Positions 1-10,068 of a stretch of DNA of 27,900 bases are shown piece after piece (the stretch's first letter is position 1; every line of letters begins with the position of its first letter). This DNA is from Paramecium sonneborni (Eukaryota; Ciliophora; Oligohymenophorea; Peniculida; Parameciidae): positions 46,327-74,226 of the forward strand of contig CAJJDN010000210.1 in assembly GCA_905182985.1 (NCBI GenBank), read 5' to 3'. Below the pieces are notes generated by a model. The model had not been told where the DNA came from, did not search any database, and saw only the letters and a list, made by a program, of their open reading frames with translations. The translations under genes and the position numbers were made by a program.

Positions 1-239
1 TAAAATAGCATCAGTAAATAAAGAACTTAAATTATTCCAATAATATTTAAATCCAGATAAAATTTTATTTTATTATTATTATTTATATGATAAATAAGTA
101 GAGAATTTATATATTCATCCTATACATTTATTTAACAATGCAATATATCTAGTATGATCATTGTAATCAATAGTTAGAGAAGTATGATCACAGAATGGTA
201 CCAATTAGTTAAATTATATCAATCCTAGATGATGTATGA
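1..239. other. A+T-rich stretch, nothing recognisable
   Basis: This stretch contains a short TTATTATTATT simple-sequence run near 65-82. I see no protein-family motif, tRNA cloverleaf or other structure in it. It may be the far (3') end of the minus-strand cysteine-rich remnant that follows, but no cysteine pattern can be followed into it. Confidence 0.4.
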
Positions 240-2700
240 CTACATGAAGAAGACAAATTTAGCAATTATTAGATGCTTTATAAACGTGCAAATATTTAGC
301 AAGTTGTTACAATTAAATAGGAGTGCTTAATGTACAGAATATTGGGCACATGCTCTATTAACACAAGCACCTCCAATTACTTAAGACCTGTTGATTTTAA
401 GTCTCTTTTTTAGTAGACTAATTTGCTAGTTTAGAGTGGTTCATCTTAATTAAGAAACACTCAACCATGAATCACAATTAGCCTAAACTCATGTATTAAT
501 TCCAATAGTATTAAGATATAACCTATTAATACATGTACTAGTAGTTGAATCTCCAATGCATTTTTATAGCCAAACTAACTAATTTGCATGAGTTTAAACA
601 ACCACATTGGTCTCATATAATTAAAAAATGTTTTTACCTCACAATATATACCAAAAGAGTTACACTACAGTCAAATTTAAACAATTTGCATGAGTAAATT
701 TAATAACTTAAATTTCATTATTTGTTCAAAGTCATTTCATAAAATGCTATTCCTGCAATTCACAATGCGTTTATTAAATAATTACTGCATGATAGCATGT
801 TTGATTCACAAGATGTTAAATCTACAACAGTGCATTGATCCAAAAGAGCATAAAAATTAACATAATCAAATGCATTTAAAGAATTCTTTAAGCAAATCAC
901 TGATTCACAAGCTTTTCCAAAAGTTATTAATTTACAATATATAATAATTGGTAGTTTTGAATATTGCAATATTGTTTCAATAATTTACACATAATCTAAC
1001 CTCACAATCAGTTGCATCCATATGGACAGTACATACTTATAACCAATAATCATTGCATTCATTATTAGTATTATTTGTAATGCATAATATTAAATTTAAT
1101 GAAATTATACTATAATAATTCCTCAAACTAAAGCATTAAGTTTAAAATGCAAGATCAGAATAACAATAAGCTATCCAAATCATAAAATTTGCTTAATTAA
1201 TAGTCTAACTCTAATTAGAACATTTTTTATTAATACTAGTATTTGTGCCATTTATTCTTGTACTCACCCAAGCTGTGCAATTTGTTTATGTAAATTAGTT
1301 AACAGTGCTGTTTATAGATGCTTTAGCAGTGCAACAATTATTTCTAGTATTAATTGTGTAAATTATAATGTGAAAGAAATGCATTTAACATGTTCTATTA
1401 ACAACCACCATAAGTTGAATTAACAGTTTAACTACTCAACCAATCTGAACAATTTTTAATTTAATTCTTAAAAATTATTATAAGTTTTTCCAAAAGAATT
1501 ATGATTTTATTGGGTCTAGAACGCCTATGCTTAAATATTTTGAGCAGATTTATTATCTAAAAGTTTATTTAAAATTACTATAATTTATCCTTGTTCCTAG
1601 TGATGCTCCTGATAGTCTTGTAATTAAATGTAGTATCATTTATGTATTAATACAGCTAATAATGCTGAATAAAAAAAGTTTTTATCTAATTACTTTTATT
1701 TATTGAAAGTTTCTTATTTCACATATAGTATTTGAGAAATTTGCTTTTTTACAGGTATTCAACCATTATTTACACAAGTTTAATTATTAGACACACTACA
1801 ATTACTATTAAAAGAAGTTTTGTTCATTTGTACTATTCCTATTCGATACCGATAAAAGATATCCATACTTCATAATTAATATGACTAAATGTTAAAATAT
1901 TTATTCCATAATTACTAAATTTACTTTGAGTCATGTGTGCAGTCCCTGCAGAATCTACAATAAGAAACCTAATTTTAACAATTAACTTAGTTTATAGTTC
2001 CAAATTTTTGATTTTATGGTTTATTTAAATCACAATATAATGCAAAATATAAGTATATGAATTATTTACATTTGATACCCACCAAAACCTGAATTATTAA
2101 AAGCCTTATCTATTCAACTACCATTAATAAATGCACAAAAAAATTTCTAAGCATTAAATCTGTATGAATTTATTTAAATAACTGCAAATTTTTTCATTTC
2201 AATCAATATTATTACTACTATTTCAGCTTTCACAATTGTCATATGTAAATGTTGTAATTGATGATGAATTATTTGTGCATGTTCTTCAAGTTATTATCGT
2301 TTTTAGTGTATTTGCTATGCAATAGGATACTTAAAATTAACAATTTCTAATATTAACCACAATAATAAATTAGCGCATAATTATCATACGTTCCATCTTT
2401 ATAACTTGCATCTTCATCATTAATAATACAAGTTCATAACCAAAATAAATCTGTCTAATTGCAAGTTAAGGGTTTGAATGACTTCATTTTCAATTAGCAA
2501 TTAACGATATCACTATTAATTGAGCACATCATGATTTATCATAGCAAGCATCTATAAGTTGTTCATAAATCTAAAGAAACGCCATCGCTTCATTTGCAAC
2601 CACTTTGATTATCATCACATTCTTCATAAATATCATGTTCTGAAGTATAAGTAGCTGTAAAACAAGCTTAGTCATTAGTTTGCTATTAAATAATAATAAT
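240..2700 (-). pseudogene. Remnant of a cysteine-rich surface-antigen-like protein gene
   Basis: Read on the minus strand with TAA/TAG as Gln, many short in-phase blocks carry closely spaced cysteines among Thr, Asn, Ser and Gly. Examples are CDDNQSGC (about 2600-2630), CRFCRDC (about 1930-1960), NCTAWV (about 1285-1300), CTVHMDATDCEVRLC (about 985-1040), and a longer block at 775-940 with CTVVDLTSC. This spacing resembles the Cys-periodic repeats of Paramecium GPI-anchored surface (immobilisation) antigens, which coat the cell and cilia. The blocks lie in different frames and are interrupted by TGA codons and indels, so the gene is dead. No signal peptide, anchor or start can be placed, and 1430-1920 is poorly preserved. 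Another secreted Cys-rich family is possible. The call rests on cysteine spacing, not on alignment. Confidence 0.55.
581..695. repeat. Short direct repeat, spacing 102
   Basis: The 13-mer AATTTGCATGAGT occurs at 581-593 and again at 683-695. The offset is 102 bases, a whole number of codons, inside the minus-strand cysteine-rich remnant, where it would encode Thr-His-Ala-Asn. It may be a trace of an internal protein repeat, but chance is possible in such simple sequence. Confidence 0.4.
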
Positions 2701-2923
2701 CATCAAGAACAAATTCATTGCATTGATTTGATCTTATTATATCTCTACAAACCCTATTTTCTATTATGCATAAACTGAATTATATTAAAATAGAGAATGA
2801 CAAAGATTTATCATGTGAATCTACTTTACAAGTACTTTTTGATGTTAAAACTTAAGTTGTCATCTTAACACAATAAAGCTCTTTCTATAAATCCTAATCA
2901 AGAGAACGCATGGGCAAACAAGG

Positions 2924-2950
2924 GTAATTAATTGTTAAATCATTATTTAG
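2924..2950 (+). other. 27-nt intron, intact signals
   Basis: It begins GTAATTA and ends TTTAG, in phase 1 between AAG-G and the next exon. Removing it keeps the TPR frame, although the junction codon becomes GAA where a Gly is expected. The size and GTA...TAG borders match Paramecium introns. Confidence 0.8.
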
Positions 2951-3052
2951 AAATTGCATTAAGGAATTTGAATAGATATTAAGAAGCTATTAATTGTTAT
3001 GATCAAGCCCTTTCTATAAATTCAAAAGATGATAATTCATGGTATAACAAGG

Positions 3053-3080
3053 GTAATTAATAATTAATATTATTATTTAG
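3053..3080 (+). other. 28-nt intron, intact signals
   Basis: It has GTAATTA at the donor and TTTAG at the acceptor, in phase 1. Removal rebuilds the codon GGA and a perfect TPR junction (NKG-IAL). This is the best preserved of the series. Confidence 0.85.
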
Positions 3081-3182
3081 GAATCGCATTAGAAAATTTG
3101 AATAACTACTAAGAAGCTATTTGTTGTTATGAAAAAGCTCTTTCTATAAATCCAACTTAAGATAACGCATGGACAAACTAGG

Positions 3183-3210
3183 GTAATTAATTGTAAAATA
3201 TCATTATTGG
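3183..3210 (+). other. Intron with destroyed acceptor
   Basis: The donor GTAATTA is intact but the end reads TTATTGG instead of TTATTAGG. A one-base deletion of the A removes the acceptor AG. The 102-nt exon spacing is kept if the intron is counted as 27 nt. Confidence 0.75.
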
Positions 3211-3311
3211 AATTGCATTAAGGAATTTGAATAAATATTAAGAAGCTATTAATTTTTATGATCAAGCCCTTTCTATAAATTCAAAAGATGATAATGCATG
3301 GACAGACAAGG

Positions 3312-3340
3312 ATAATTAATTGTTAATTATCATTATTAAG
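3312..3340 (+). other. Intron with both splice sites mutated
   Basis: It aligns with the other introns in position and sequence, but the donor reads ATAATTA (G lost by substitution) and the end reads TTAAG. This is direct evidence that the gene is no longer under selection. Confidence 0.75.
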
Positions 3341-3759
3341 GAATTGCTTTAATTTTATTTGAATAAATATTAAGAAGCTATTTGTTGTTATGAAAAAGCT
3401 CTTTCTATAAATCCTAAAATAGATAACACATGGACAAAAAGGGTAAATTATATCTAATCTCATGCCATAATAAAGCTCTTTCTATTCAAACTACTCCTTT
3501 AAAATTAAAACTAAAAAGTAATTAGGTCTATAAATTATAATTAGCTAATTCACTAATTAAATTAGGGAATAAATCAGAAGCTAAATAATTTTGCTAAGCA
3601 GCATTGGAGCAAGGATCAAATGAAAAGGATTACATTAGTAATTATGAAATTAATAAATCAAACTGGCTTGAAAATTTTGGTCAGAAATCTGTAGTATTTT
3701 CCTTAATCAAAAATTCAATTCAAGCTTATTAAAATATAGAGTCTCGTGTAGTTATTTGA

Positions 3760-4839
3760 ATTTGCAAATTCGAAAGGTAAAATATAATATGTACATTCGT
3801 GATTTACATTAGAACTCATCGAATATTTTGTATAGCTGATATTAATGAAATGAACTACATGTTCAAAAATATCAGATTATTTTTTCAACAACATGGTAAG
3901 ATCTTTTTCTAAAAATTTAATTTATAATTAAGTCAAAACCTATCAATTTATAACATTAGATTTCATAAAATATGAATAAAAAATAAACCCAAAAATCAAT
4001 TATCTAATTTAGTTTAATTTAATAATTCAACGCATTTAGTATTATTAATTAAAGATTTTTCATAATGATTGAATCAGCATTCGAAAATAATTGATATATA
4101 AAATTCATGCTGTTTTTAATTAAGGAATTATTTATAATAGTATGATTAATCGCATCAAAAATATTAGATTAATTATAATATCGTTAATTAATTAGTTTCT
4201 AGAAATTTCCACTTAAATGTAAGAAATTTATTGGATATTTGAAAGGTAATTAAAATACATCCAGCAAATTAGCTGTCATAAATAAGAATAAAACGACACT
4301 TTTTTTTTTCTTAAATCAAATGGACGGTTTATCTCAATGTCATTTGATTTGTGAATTTTTTTATGGTCAACGGCTTCGATGTGAAACCTTAATAATAAAA
4401 ATTAATATCATTTCTTATAATCTAATCTTAAATATGGAATGAAACTAAAGTAATTTAAAAATTGATTTATAAAATAATTGATACTATATAACTAACAACA
4501 TTTTGTTTTTTAAGCAAGAATCGCCAATTTGAAATATTTATATAGATAATTAAGATCAGGAATATTTCTTAACTAAAAATGTTTTGCCTTTTAGAATTTT
4601 GTTATCCATACATTCATTTAATTTATAACTCTCTCAAATAGCTTCTTAATGAGATAACTACCTAAATAGCAACTTTCTAACAATTGCCATAAGAATGATT
4701 TTAAAACGCATAAATAAATTTACGTTAAAAAACTAACATTGTTATCCAAATGGTTAATCATAAAATATTTCATTATCCTTATAATAGCTGATACAGATGA
4801 CTCATCCTTATGATATTGTTTTGAATTATAATAAAATAG
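3760..4839. other. Long stretch without a recognisable gene
   Basis: No family motif is seen. A possible 36-nt intron-like segment (GTAAAA...TTAG) lies at about 3776-3811 just after the TPR stop, flanked by a frame reading LFEFANSK and then LIEYFVQ. It may be a shifted 3' end of the TPR gene. From about 4600 the plus strand carries open but unassignable frames that might be the 5' part of the ubiquitin-like remnant. Confidence 0.3.
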
Positions 4840-6294
4840 ATTAGGATTCGTAGCAAATTCAAAAAATCATTTAGTAAATCATTTTGTGTAGAAACTTTTT
4901 AATGATAGTTCTAATTTTATTGAAGATATTGAAGGATCTCATTTAAATTTAGTAGAAGCTTCAATTTAATTTTTTAAAGATTTCCTATTAGCGAGAATTC
5001 TATAACTAATAAATATTTGGAATTTTAGATGAATTTGGATTATTAATTTTATCAATAAATATATAATTTAAATAATTAATGTAAAATTCTAACAATAATA
5101 ATTCTATTAATGAAATTTATATACAACCTTAAAAGATGACTTATAAGAATAATAATGAAGCTTAGGAGGATCATAACTTATTTTTAAGTAAACATCAAAT
5201 TAATCTATATTACAAGTAAGATAATTAAATAAATGAAATAACATACTCATAATAAAATAACCTATTTAATACAAATAATCTTAATTTTAATAAATAAGTC
5301 TAAATATTTGTATAAATGCCAAAGAGTTCTATCTTGCGATGTAAATAATAATTAGGAATGTTTACAACAAATTGAAGATTAAATTTAAAATAAGAAGGTA
5401 TACCTCCAAATAGGTATAGATTATATTTGGGTTCTAAATAGTTAAATAGTAAGAAAACTATAAAGAAATTTTAAACTTTGCATCTTAATATAAAATGCAG
5501 TAACAAGATTATTGTAGTAGACAATCAGTAAAGATATATTAAATTGGTCAAACTTAAGGATTTTATTCTTAAAATTAAATAATATTTGGAAGATAATTTA
5601 AATTTTCCAATAAAATCTTAAGAATTATATTTTTAGGGTATCTAATTAGAAGATTATTATACATTATTTTAGTATCAGATTTAAAAGCATCTTAATCCTT
5701 TTGTTGAATTAAAATTACAAAATCTTATTTATATAAAAAATCAAAAAATAGTTAATTTATGAATTATTTAGATATGTTTTAGACAATTAAAAATTTAAAA
5801 ACATTATTGATTTAAATTATTCTGATTTAAGTTATTTTCATCTATTAAATAATGATGTAATTTTAAAAGATAAATATTTACTAAGTACTTACGATATTAA
5901 TCATTTATCAATACTTAAATTAGTTGAAATTAAATACATAAAATTTGAATTACAAACCTAGACTTTAACATTCCAAATAGAAAAAAAAATACTATGAAAC
6001 TATATATGATGTTACAAAGGAAATAGAATAAAAATTGTAATATTCAATTGACACATAACAATTATTTTATGAAGGTGAAGAATTAGAAAATGAAAAAGGA
6101 TTTTTTAATGTGATAATAATAAATCCAAATAATAAGGTTTTTAAACTTAAATAGAAAATACATGAATTTAATTCTTAAATGTTACCAGATTATTTTATGT
6201 TAAAATACAATGGAAAATATTAAAAGATGATAAATATTTATCAGATTACAATATTTAGAATTTTGATTATATTTTTGTGGAATTTGAGATGTGA
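4840..6294 (+). pseudogene. Decayed gene with about five tandem ubiquitin-like domains
   Basis: With the Gln code, an Asn-rich linker (from about 5085) runs in frame into VQIFVQMPKSSIL at 5298, matching the ubiquitin start MQIFVKT. After frameshifts comes EGIPPNRYRLYLGSKQLN at 5394, matching EGIPP...GKQL of ubiquitin. Domain 2 (about 5530-5715) has PIKSQELYFQGIQLEDYYTL. Domain 3 (about 5760-5925) has LNNDVILKDKYLLSTYDI. Domain 4 (about 5940-6100) has IDTQQLFYEGEELENEKG. Domain 5 (about 6120-6294) ends DDKYLSDYNIQNFDYIFVEF, aligning with the LSDYNIQ of ubiquitin, then TGA at 6292. No domain ends in Gly-Gly, so it was probably a fixed ubiquitin-like protein rather than a processed polyubiquitin precursor. 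Breaks include a poly-A run shift near 5983-5992, a one-base loss near 6220, an in-frame TGA near 5760, and two shifts in domain 1. The 5' limit is uncertain. Confidence 0.8.
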
Positions 6295-7059
6295 ATATTC
6301 ATATAAATATCTATTAAAAATAATACATTATTAAATTTTCATTAATTAAAATTGTTTATTTTTCAAAAATGTTGAAGTTGATATAAATTATATAATACAA
6401 AGATGAATAATCAAAAGTATGATTTACATTTTCAAATTAGTCATTTTTAATTTAGCAAGCTAATTCAATTTAAATTTTCTTTATATATTCCATTTAAATG
6501 CACTGACAATTTTTGCTTATTTAATTCCCTATAACCCAAATTAATTAATCAGCATTTGTAAATTTCATTCTGCGTCCCTATACTTTTTTCAAATTATCAT
6601 TTAGTTTAAATCAACTTGAAGGTGCATGGAATTGAACATAAAATCCATACTCAAATGTTAAAGACAACTGTTGATAGCCATACAATGATTTAATTTTTAA
6701 GGCATCTTTATTGACTATTAAAATACAACTTTTAGAGCTTCCAGTCATTTTTATAATGCAAACTTTTTTATATTCAATATATACATAATTTGTTTTTTAA
6801 GAATTGTTGTTGCAATCATTAGATCATCATCAAAAGTATGTATTAACTATTAAATCCATTATTATTCACCGTATAATCTTTTTAGTAATTACACATTCTT
6901 CATGAGTTACATATTCTAAAAGGCGATTGATATGTATGTATGTGATATACTAATTAATTATCAACCAATGAATAAATAATATTTTTATCTTTATAACAAA
7001 TTTTATTTAAATAATACATTAAATAGTTACTGATAAAATTTTCCTTCATTCCAAAAACA
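6295..7059. other. Stretch without a recognisable gene
   Basis: Minus-strand frames in this stretch are broken and show no convincing motif. It may include the worn 3' part of the cysteine-containing remnant at 7060-7480. No RNA gene or repeat is seen. Confidence 0.3.
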
Positions 7060-7480
7060 TATAAATGCATTATCAGTATATGTACAAAGATTCCTGAATT
7101 GTCACATCATGACAGAATGTTCTTTGTTTACACCCTTTGCTGTTATTAATATACAACTTTAAAATTACTTAACAACCTACATCAGTTATAATAGATTTCA
7201 CATGAATTGCCATTAAAGCATACATATATTCCCAATTTGTTATTATAATAGCCATATGTCTCAAACTTGAATCACAATTATATTCACTAAATAGCCTGAC
7301 ATCCATTTCTTGTATTAATTGTGCAATATGTGAATTATTCATGACATTAATCATCTGTAATACACTTACTCGAAACAATATGACAAAGCTTTTAATTACT
7401 AAAAGGGTAACTAAAAAAGATATAAATTAAACAAGGTCTTTTAGGATGCAATTACATCCTACTTCTTACAAACATTTATT
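7060..7480 (-). pseudogene. Second cysteine-containing surface-antigen-like fragment (tentative)
   Basis: An open minus-strand frame of more than 100 codons runs from about 7480 down to a TGA near 7065. It holds scattered cysteines ending in GCKQRTFCHDV. After a one-base shift it continues as TYTDNAFICFWNEGKF. The order Gly-Cys...Arg-Thr-x-Cys, then Cys-x-Trp-Asn-Glu-Gly-Lys, resembles one period of a Paramecium surface antigen (GC..RT.C ... C.W....C). Glutamine is mostly CAA/CAG here rather than TAA/TAG. This could be a separate gene from the larger remnant at 240-2700. The family is inferred from cysteine spacing only and could be wrong. Confidence 0.35.
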
Positions 7481-7953
7481 AGGTCCAAATTTAGAATAAT
7501 AGGAACTTATTTTAGTGATTTATAATTTTACATCTTAATTAAAGATTATTCCAAACAAAATTTTAATTTCTGTAGCTATCAAATTCAAAAAATTAAGCAA
7601 ATAAATAAGTAAACTTAAACTAATATTTCTGATCTCACTTCAAGCAATAAATATAGTAATAATAATTTGTATTAGAATATTTTATATTTATATAAAGTTA
7701 TTCATAATTTATTTAACAAACTAACTAAAATGGATATAAGAGTAATTTTCAAAAATGATTAATTTAAAGCTTCTACTACTTAGTTTGTAATTAATTAAGA
7801 TATAAAATCTGATATTATTCATCCTAAGCAGCAAAAGAAAAATGCGCAAACAAATAAAATTAAAGATTATAAACACCAATATTTTAAGTTACTAGTTTAA
7901 TTACCAATTGATCTCAGTTTCATAAACCAGCATTGGGGTCCTTGATGTAAATT
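7481..7953. other. Stretch without a recognisable gene
   Basis: A+T-rich sequence; nothing beyond short chance frames is seen on either strand. Confidence 0.35.
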
Positions 7954-8290
7954 TCAAACCTTATTACAATTTTCCTTATGATCTATGCTTTCTTCATTTT
8001 TAATTTCTTCCATCTTAGAAAGTAATAGAAAACCAAAATATTTATTAGAATGGCTGTTCATGTCCACATAAAAGCATTTTCGATAAAAGAAAGCAGTAGT
8101 TACACCTTTCTTTATTACTTTTAAATTTCAATTTATTTTATTTTTCTATCTTCAATTTCTTGTACAGTCTATTCAGTTTAAGCTTTTCTTTTTTCTATTT
8201 CAAAAGATAATATAAATTAATAAATTTACTTACATCTTCCTTCCTTCCTTCCTTTTTTTTCTTCTAATTTCTTCTAAATGGATTTAATAA
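7954..8290 (-). pseudogene. Charged coiled-coil fragment
   Basis: On the minus strand, frames rich in Glu, Lys, Arg and Gln are visible: LEEIRRKKRKEGRKM near 8280-8230, then EIEKRKAQTEQTVQEIEDRK near 8210-8150, and MEEIKNEESIDHKE near 8013-7970, ending at a TGA at 7954-7956. Such heptad-like composition suggests an alpha-helical coiled coil, as in many structural ciliate proteins. The pieces lie in different frames, joined by indels and a TGA after FMWT, so this is a broken copy. A GTAAAT...TAG segment of about 35 nt near 8205-8240 could be an intron, slightly long for Paramecium. No specific family is recognised. Confidence 0.4.
8236..8253. repeat. CTTC tetranucleotide microsatellite
   Basis: About four and a half copies of CTTC, followed by a T run and more CTTCTAATTT. 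The minus strand encodes a Lys/Arg/Gly/Glu-rich tract inside the coiled-coil fragment. Confidence 0.8.
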
Positions 8291-8299
8291 ATAGTATAA

Positions 8300-8740
8300 A
8301 TAAATACAAGCAATAAGTCTTAGTAGATAAGTTATTCATTTTAGAAGCGTAAAGCGTAATTTGAAGAGACAGAAATAATGGAAAGAGTAATTCTATTGGT
8401 TTTTGAAAGTAGCTTGTGATTTGTTTTAACTTTAGTGTCATTTCTTATTCTGGAAGATCGAAAATAACATTAAAGCAATTATGGGAGTAGAAAAGAGAAA
8501 AAAAATTAAAGAGTTTAGAAGAGAGAATGCAAATTTCATGAAGCCAAATATGATTTAGAGGTTAATAATATTTGATAATTAGAAATTGCTCTATCTTTGA
8601 GAAAATAACAATAGCTAATTGGGAAAATTATCATTATATGAGAAAATTAGAGCAATTATCAATTAATGTAAACATTTAAATGGAAATTGCCTGAAGGAAG
8701 ATGAATTCGATAAAATTAAGCCTAAGTAATTTAAAATATT
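8300..8740 (+). pseudogene. Plus-strand coiled-coil-like fragments, unassigned
   Basis: Purine-rich plus strand. Readable pieces are LKQLWEQKREKKLKSLEERM (about 8470-8535) and, in another frame, EAKYDLEVNN and LEIALSLRKQQQLIGK (about 8540-8625), with TGA codons between them. Lys/Glu/Leu composition points to a coiled coil. It converges on the minus-strand coiled-coil fragment and could be a separate gene copy. No family is assigned, and chance frames cannot be excluded. Confidence 0.3.
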
Positions 8741-9618
8741 TAATTCTTCTTTTAATCTTTCCTATTCCAGGATTAAATTTCTTTGTTTCAATTCTTTTTA
8801 ATTTTCTTCAATGATGGGTTTACTTTTTAACAATTGAACTATTTGTAATTGTTCAAAAATTTACAAAGATCATTTAATTGATTCTTACTTTCTCAAAATA
8901 GAAATTTGTGAATTATGGTCCTTATTATTTAGTATTATTGATTTAGTAAAGAATGCATTCAAATTAAACCATCCTTAATTTATAATTTAAATTAAATAAT
9001 AGCCGTAATAAGCAAGTATATCATTATAAAGTCCATGACAAAACTACTTATTATTTTTTTATTGTGTTTTCTTTCCCTATTCTCATCAACATTTTAACGT
9101 GCATGCACTCCTTTTGCTCTAATAATATTAGATGAGCGGGAAATATATTTGAACAAGGCAATTAATTAATTTTATATAATTAATTAAATTATTTTATAAA
9201 AGAAATACTATATTACAAGAGAACATTTAATAAATTATTCTTTTATATTAATCATTATTTTAAAGAAAAATAGTGTTAGACTGATAGTTGCATTAATACA
9301 TAATTATACCTAAGATGCTAAAAAAGAATCTCTACAATTCATATGTCTGTATATCAAGCATCTTGTTAAATAAAAAATTAAAACCCAATTTTCATAAAAA
9401 AGTATTTAATAAATGGTAATACGATTGCTAATAGGCCAATATTAGAATGGGCATTATCTTATGATCCAAAAATCATAGATGGTTGATTAATTATAAAATT
9501 ACTTCTAATCACTTTTCAAAAGCACATTATCTAATCATCTTATGATATCTACTTGGTTTTCCATTTTATGTTTTAAAGTAATATTTTGCTTTACATGGTC
9601 ATAAAATTTGTCTCATTA
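8741..9618. other. Stretch without a recognisable gene
   Basis: A plus-strand frame near 9300-9490 is open (YTQDAKKESLQFICLYIKHL, then RPILEWALSYDPKIIDG in another frame) and contains a 30-nt GTAATA...ATTAG segment at about 9416-9446 that could be an intron. It resembles helical-repeat protein but gives no family match. The rest shows nothing. Confidence 0.25.
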
Positions 9619-10068
9619 TCAATTAATTTTAGTTATCAGTTATAATAAATTAAATGTTTAATCAAAAATATAATTATTAAACCTTGAATTAATTTGTAAA
9701 TCAGAGTAATTCTGCTAACTACCAACTACTGTAACAAGCATCATAATTAATATATATTGTTATTATTCAATCATCAAATTACTTGTTATCACAGTTTTTT
9801 TCATATTATCCATTCTCATCCTTCTATTAGCTTTATTTCCCTTTGTTTAGGCATAACCAAGATATAATTCAGCCTCCTTCTACTTTTTAGTAGAAGCAAC
9901 CACCATTAAATTTTTTTCTTATTTTTATATCAATTTCATAGTTTTATAGTTTTAGACTTCATTCTTGTTTATATGTCTATCTACTACACTTTTAATTCCT
10001 TCATTAGCGATATCTTAAGAACGAGATGGCTAAATATGAAAAAAAAATAATTGTAATTTTTCTTCCAT
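9619..10068 (-). CDS. Intact 149-codon frame, unknown family
   Basis: From ATG at 10068 to TGA at 9619-9621 the minus strand is open under the Gln code, with no frameshift needed. An in-frame TGA lies a few codons upstream of the ATG, which supports this start. The first two thirds has strong coding character: purine-first codons, and mixed charged and hydrophobic residues such as DIANEGIKSVVDRHINKNEV, ASTKKQKEAELYLGYAQTKG and NRRMRMDNMKKTV. The last third (from about 9750) is poorer and could be readthrough past a lost true end. No signal peptide or membrane segment is evident, and I recognise no family. Length alone is weak evidence under this code; composition is what makes it notable. It could also be one exon of a larger gene. 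Confidence 0.45.

Larger units (their letters stand above)
2860..3759 (+). pseudogene. Decayed tetratricopeptide-repeat (TPR) gene with tiny introns
   Basis: With TAA/TAG as Gln, each unit reads as a 34-residue TPR: NLNKYQEAI, then CYEKALSINP, then a DNAWTNQG-type end, followed by G-I-A-L of the next unit. TPRs are helical scaffolds for protein-protein contacts; the partner is unknown. Successive intron starts lie at 2924, 3053, 3183, 3312 and 3443, so every exon is exactly 102 nt (34 codons) once introns of 27-29 nt are removed. A non-TPR C-terminal part reads openly from about 3464 (KALSIQTTPLKLK) to a TGA at 3757-3759. Damage is clear: the third intron lost its acceptor AG, the fourth lost both donor and acceptor, the 3341-3442 exon has compensating +1/-1 shifts, and the unit after 3443 is mostly deleted. 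The 5' end is not found. A copy still spliced in part cannot be excluded, but no intact protein is possible. Confidence 0.85.

Noticed and set aside
581..590. ATTTGCAT octamer as a transcription-factor site
   Set aside because: This is a vertebrate regulatory motif; in ciliate A+T-rich DNA it is expected by chance, and here it lies inside coding remnant.
760..969. 69-codon standard-code frame on the minus strand as an independent gene
   Set aside because: It is part of the larger cysteine-rich remnant; its ends are set only by reading TAA as a stop, which does not apply here.
6860..7200. Transposase (DDE) reading of the TDVG and TDNA motifs
   Set aside because: The spacing and surroundings do not match a DDE core, and the cysteine pattern fits a surface-antigen repeat better.
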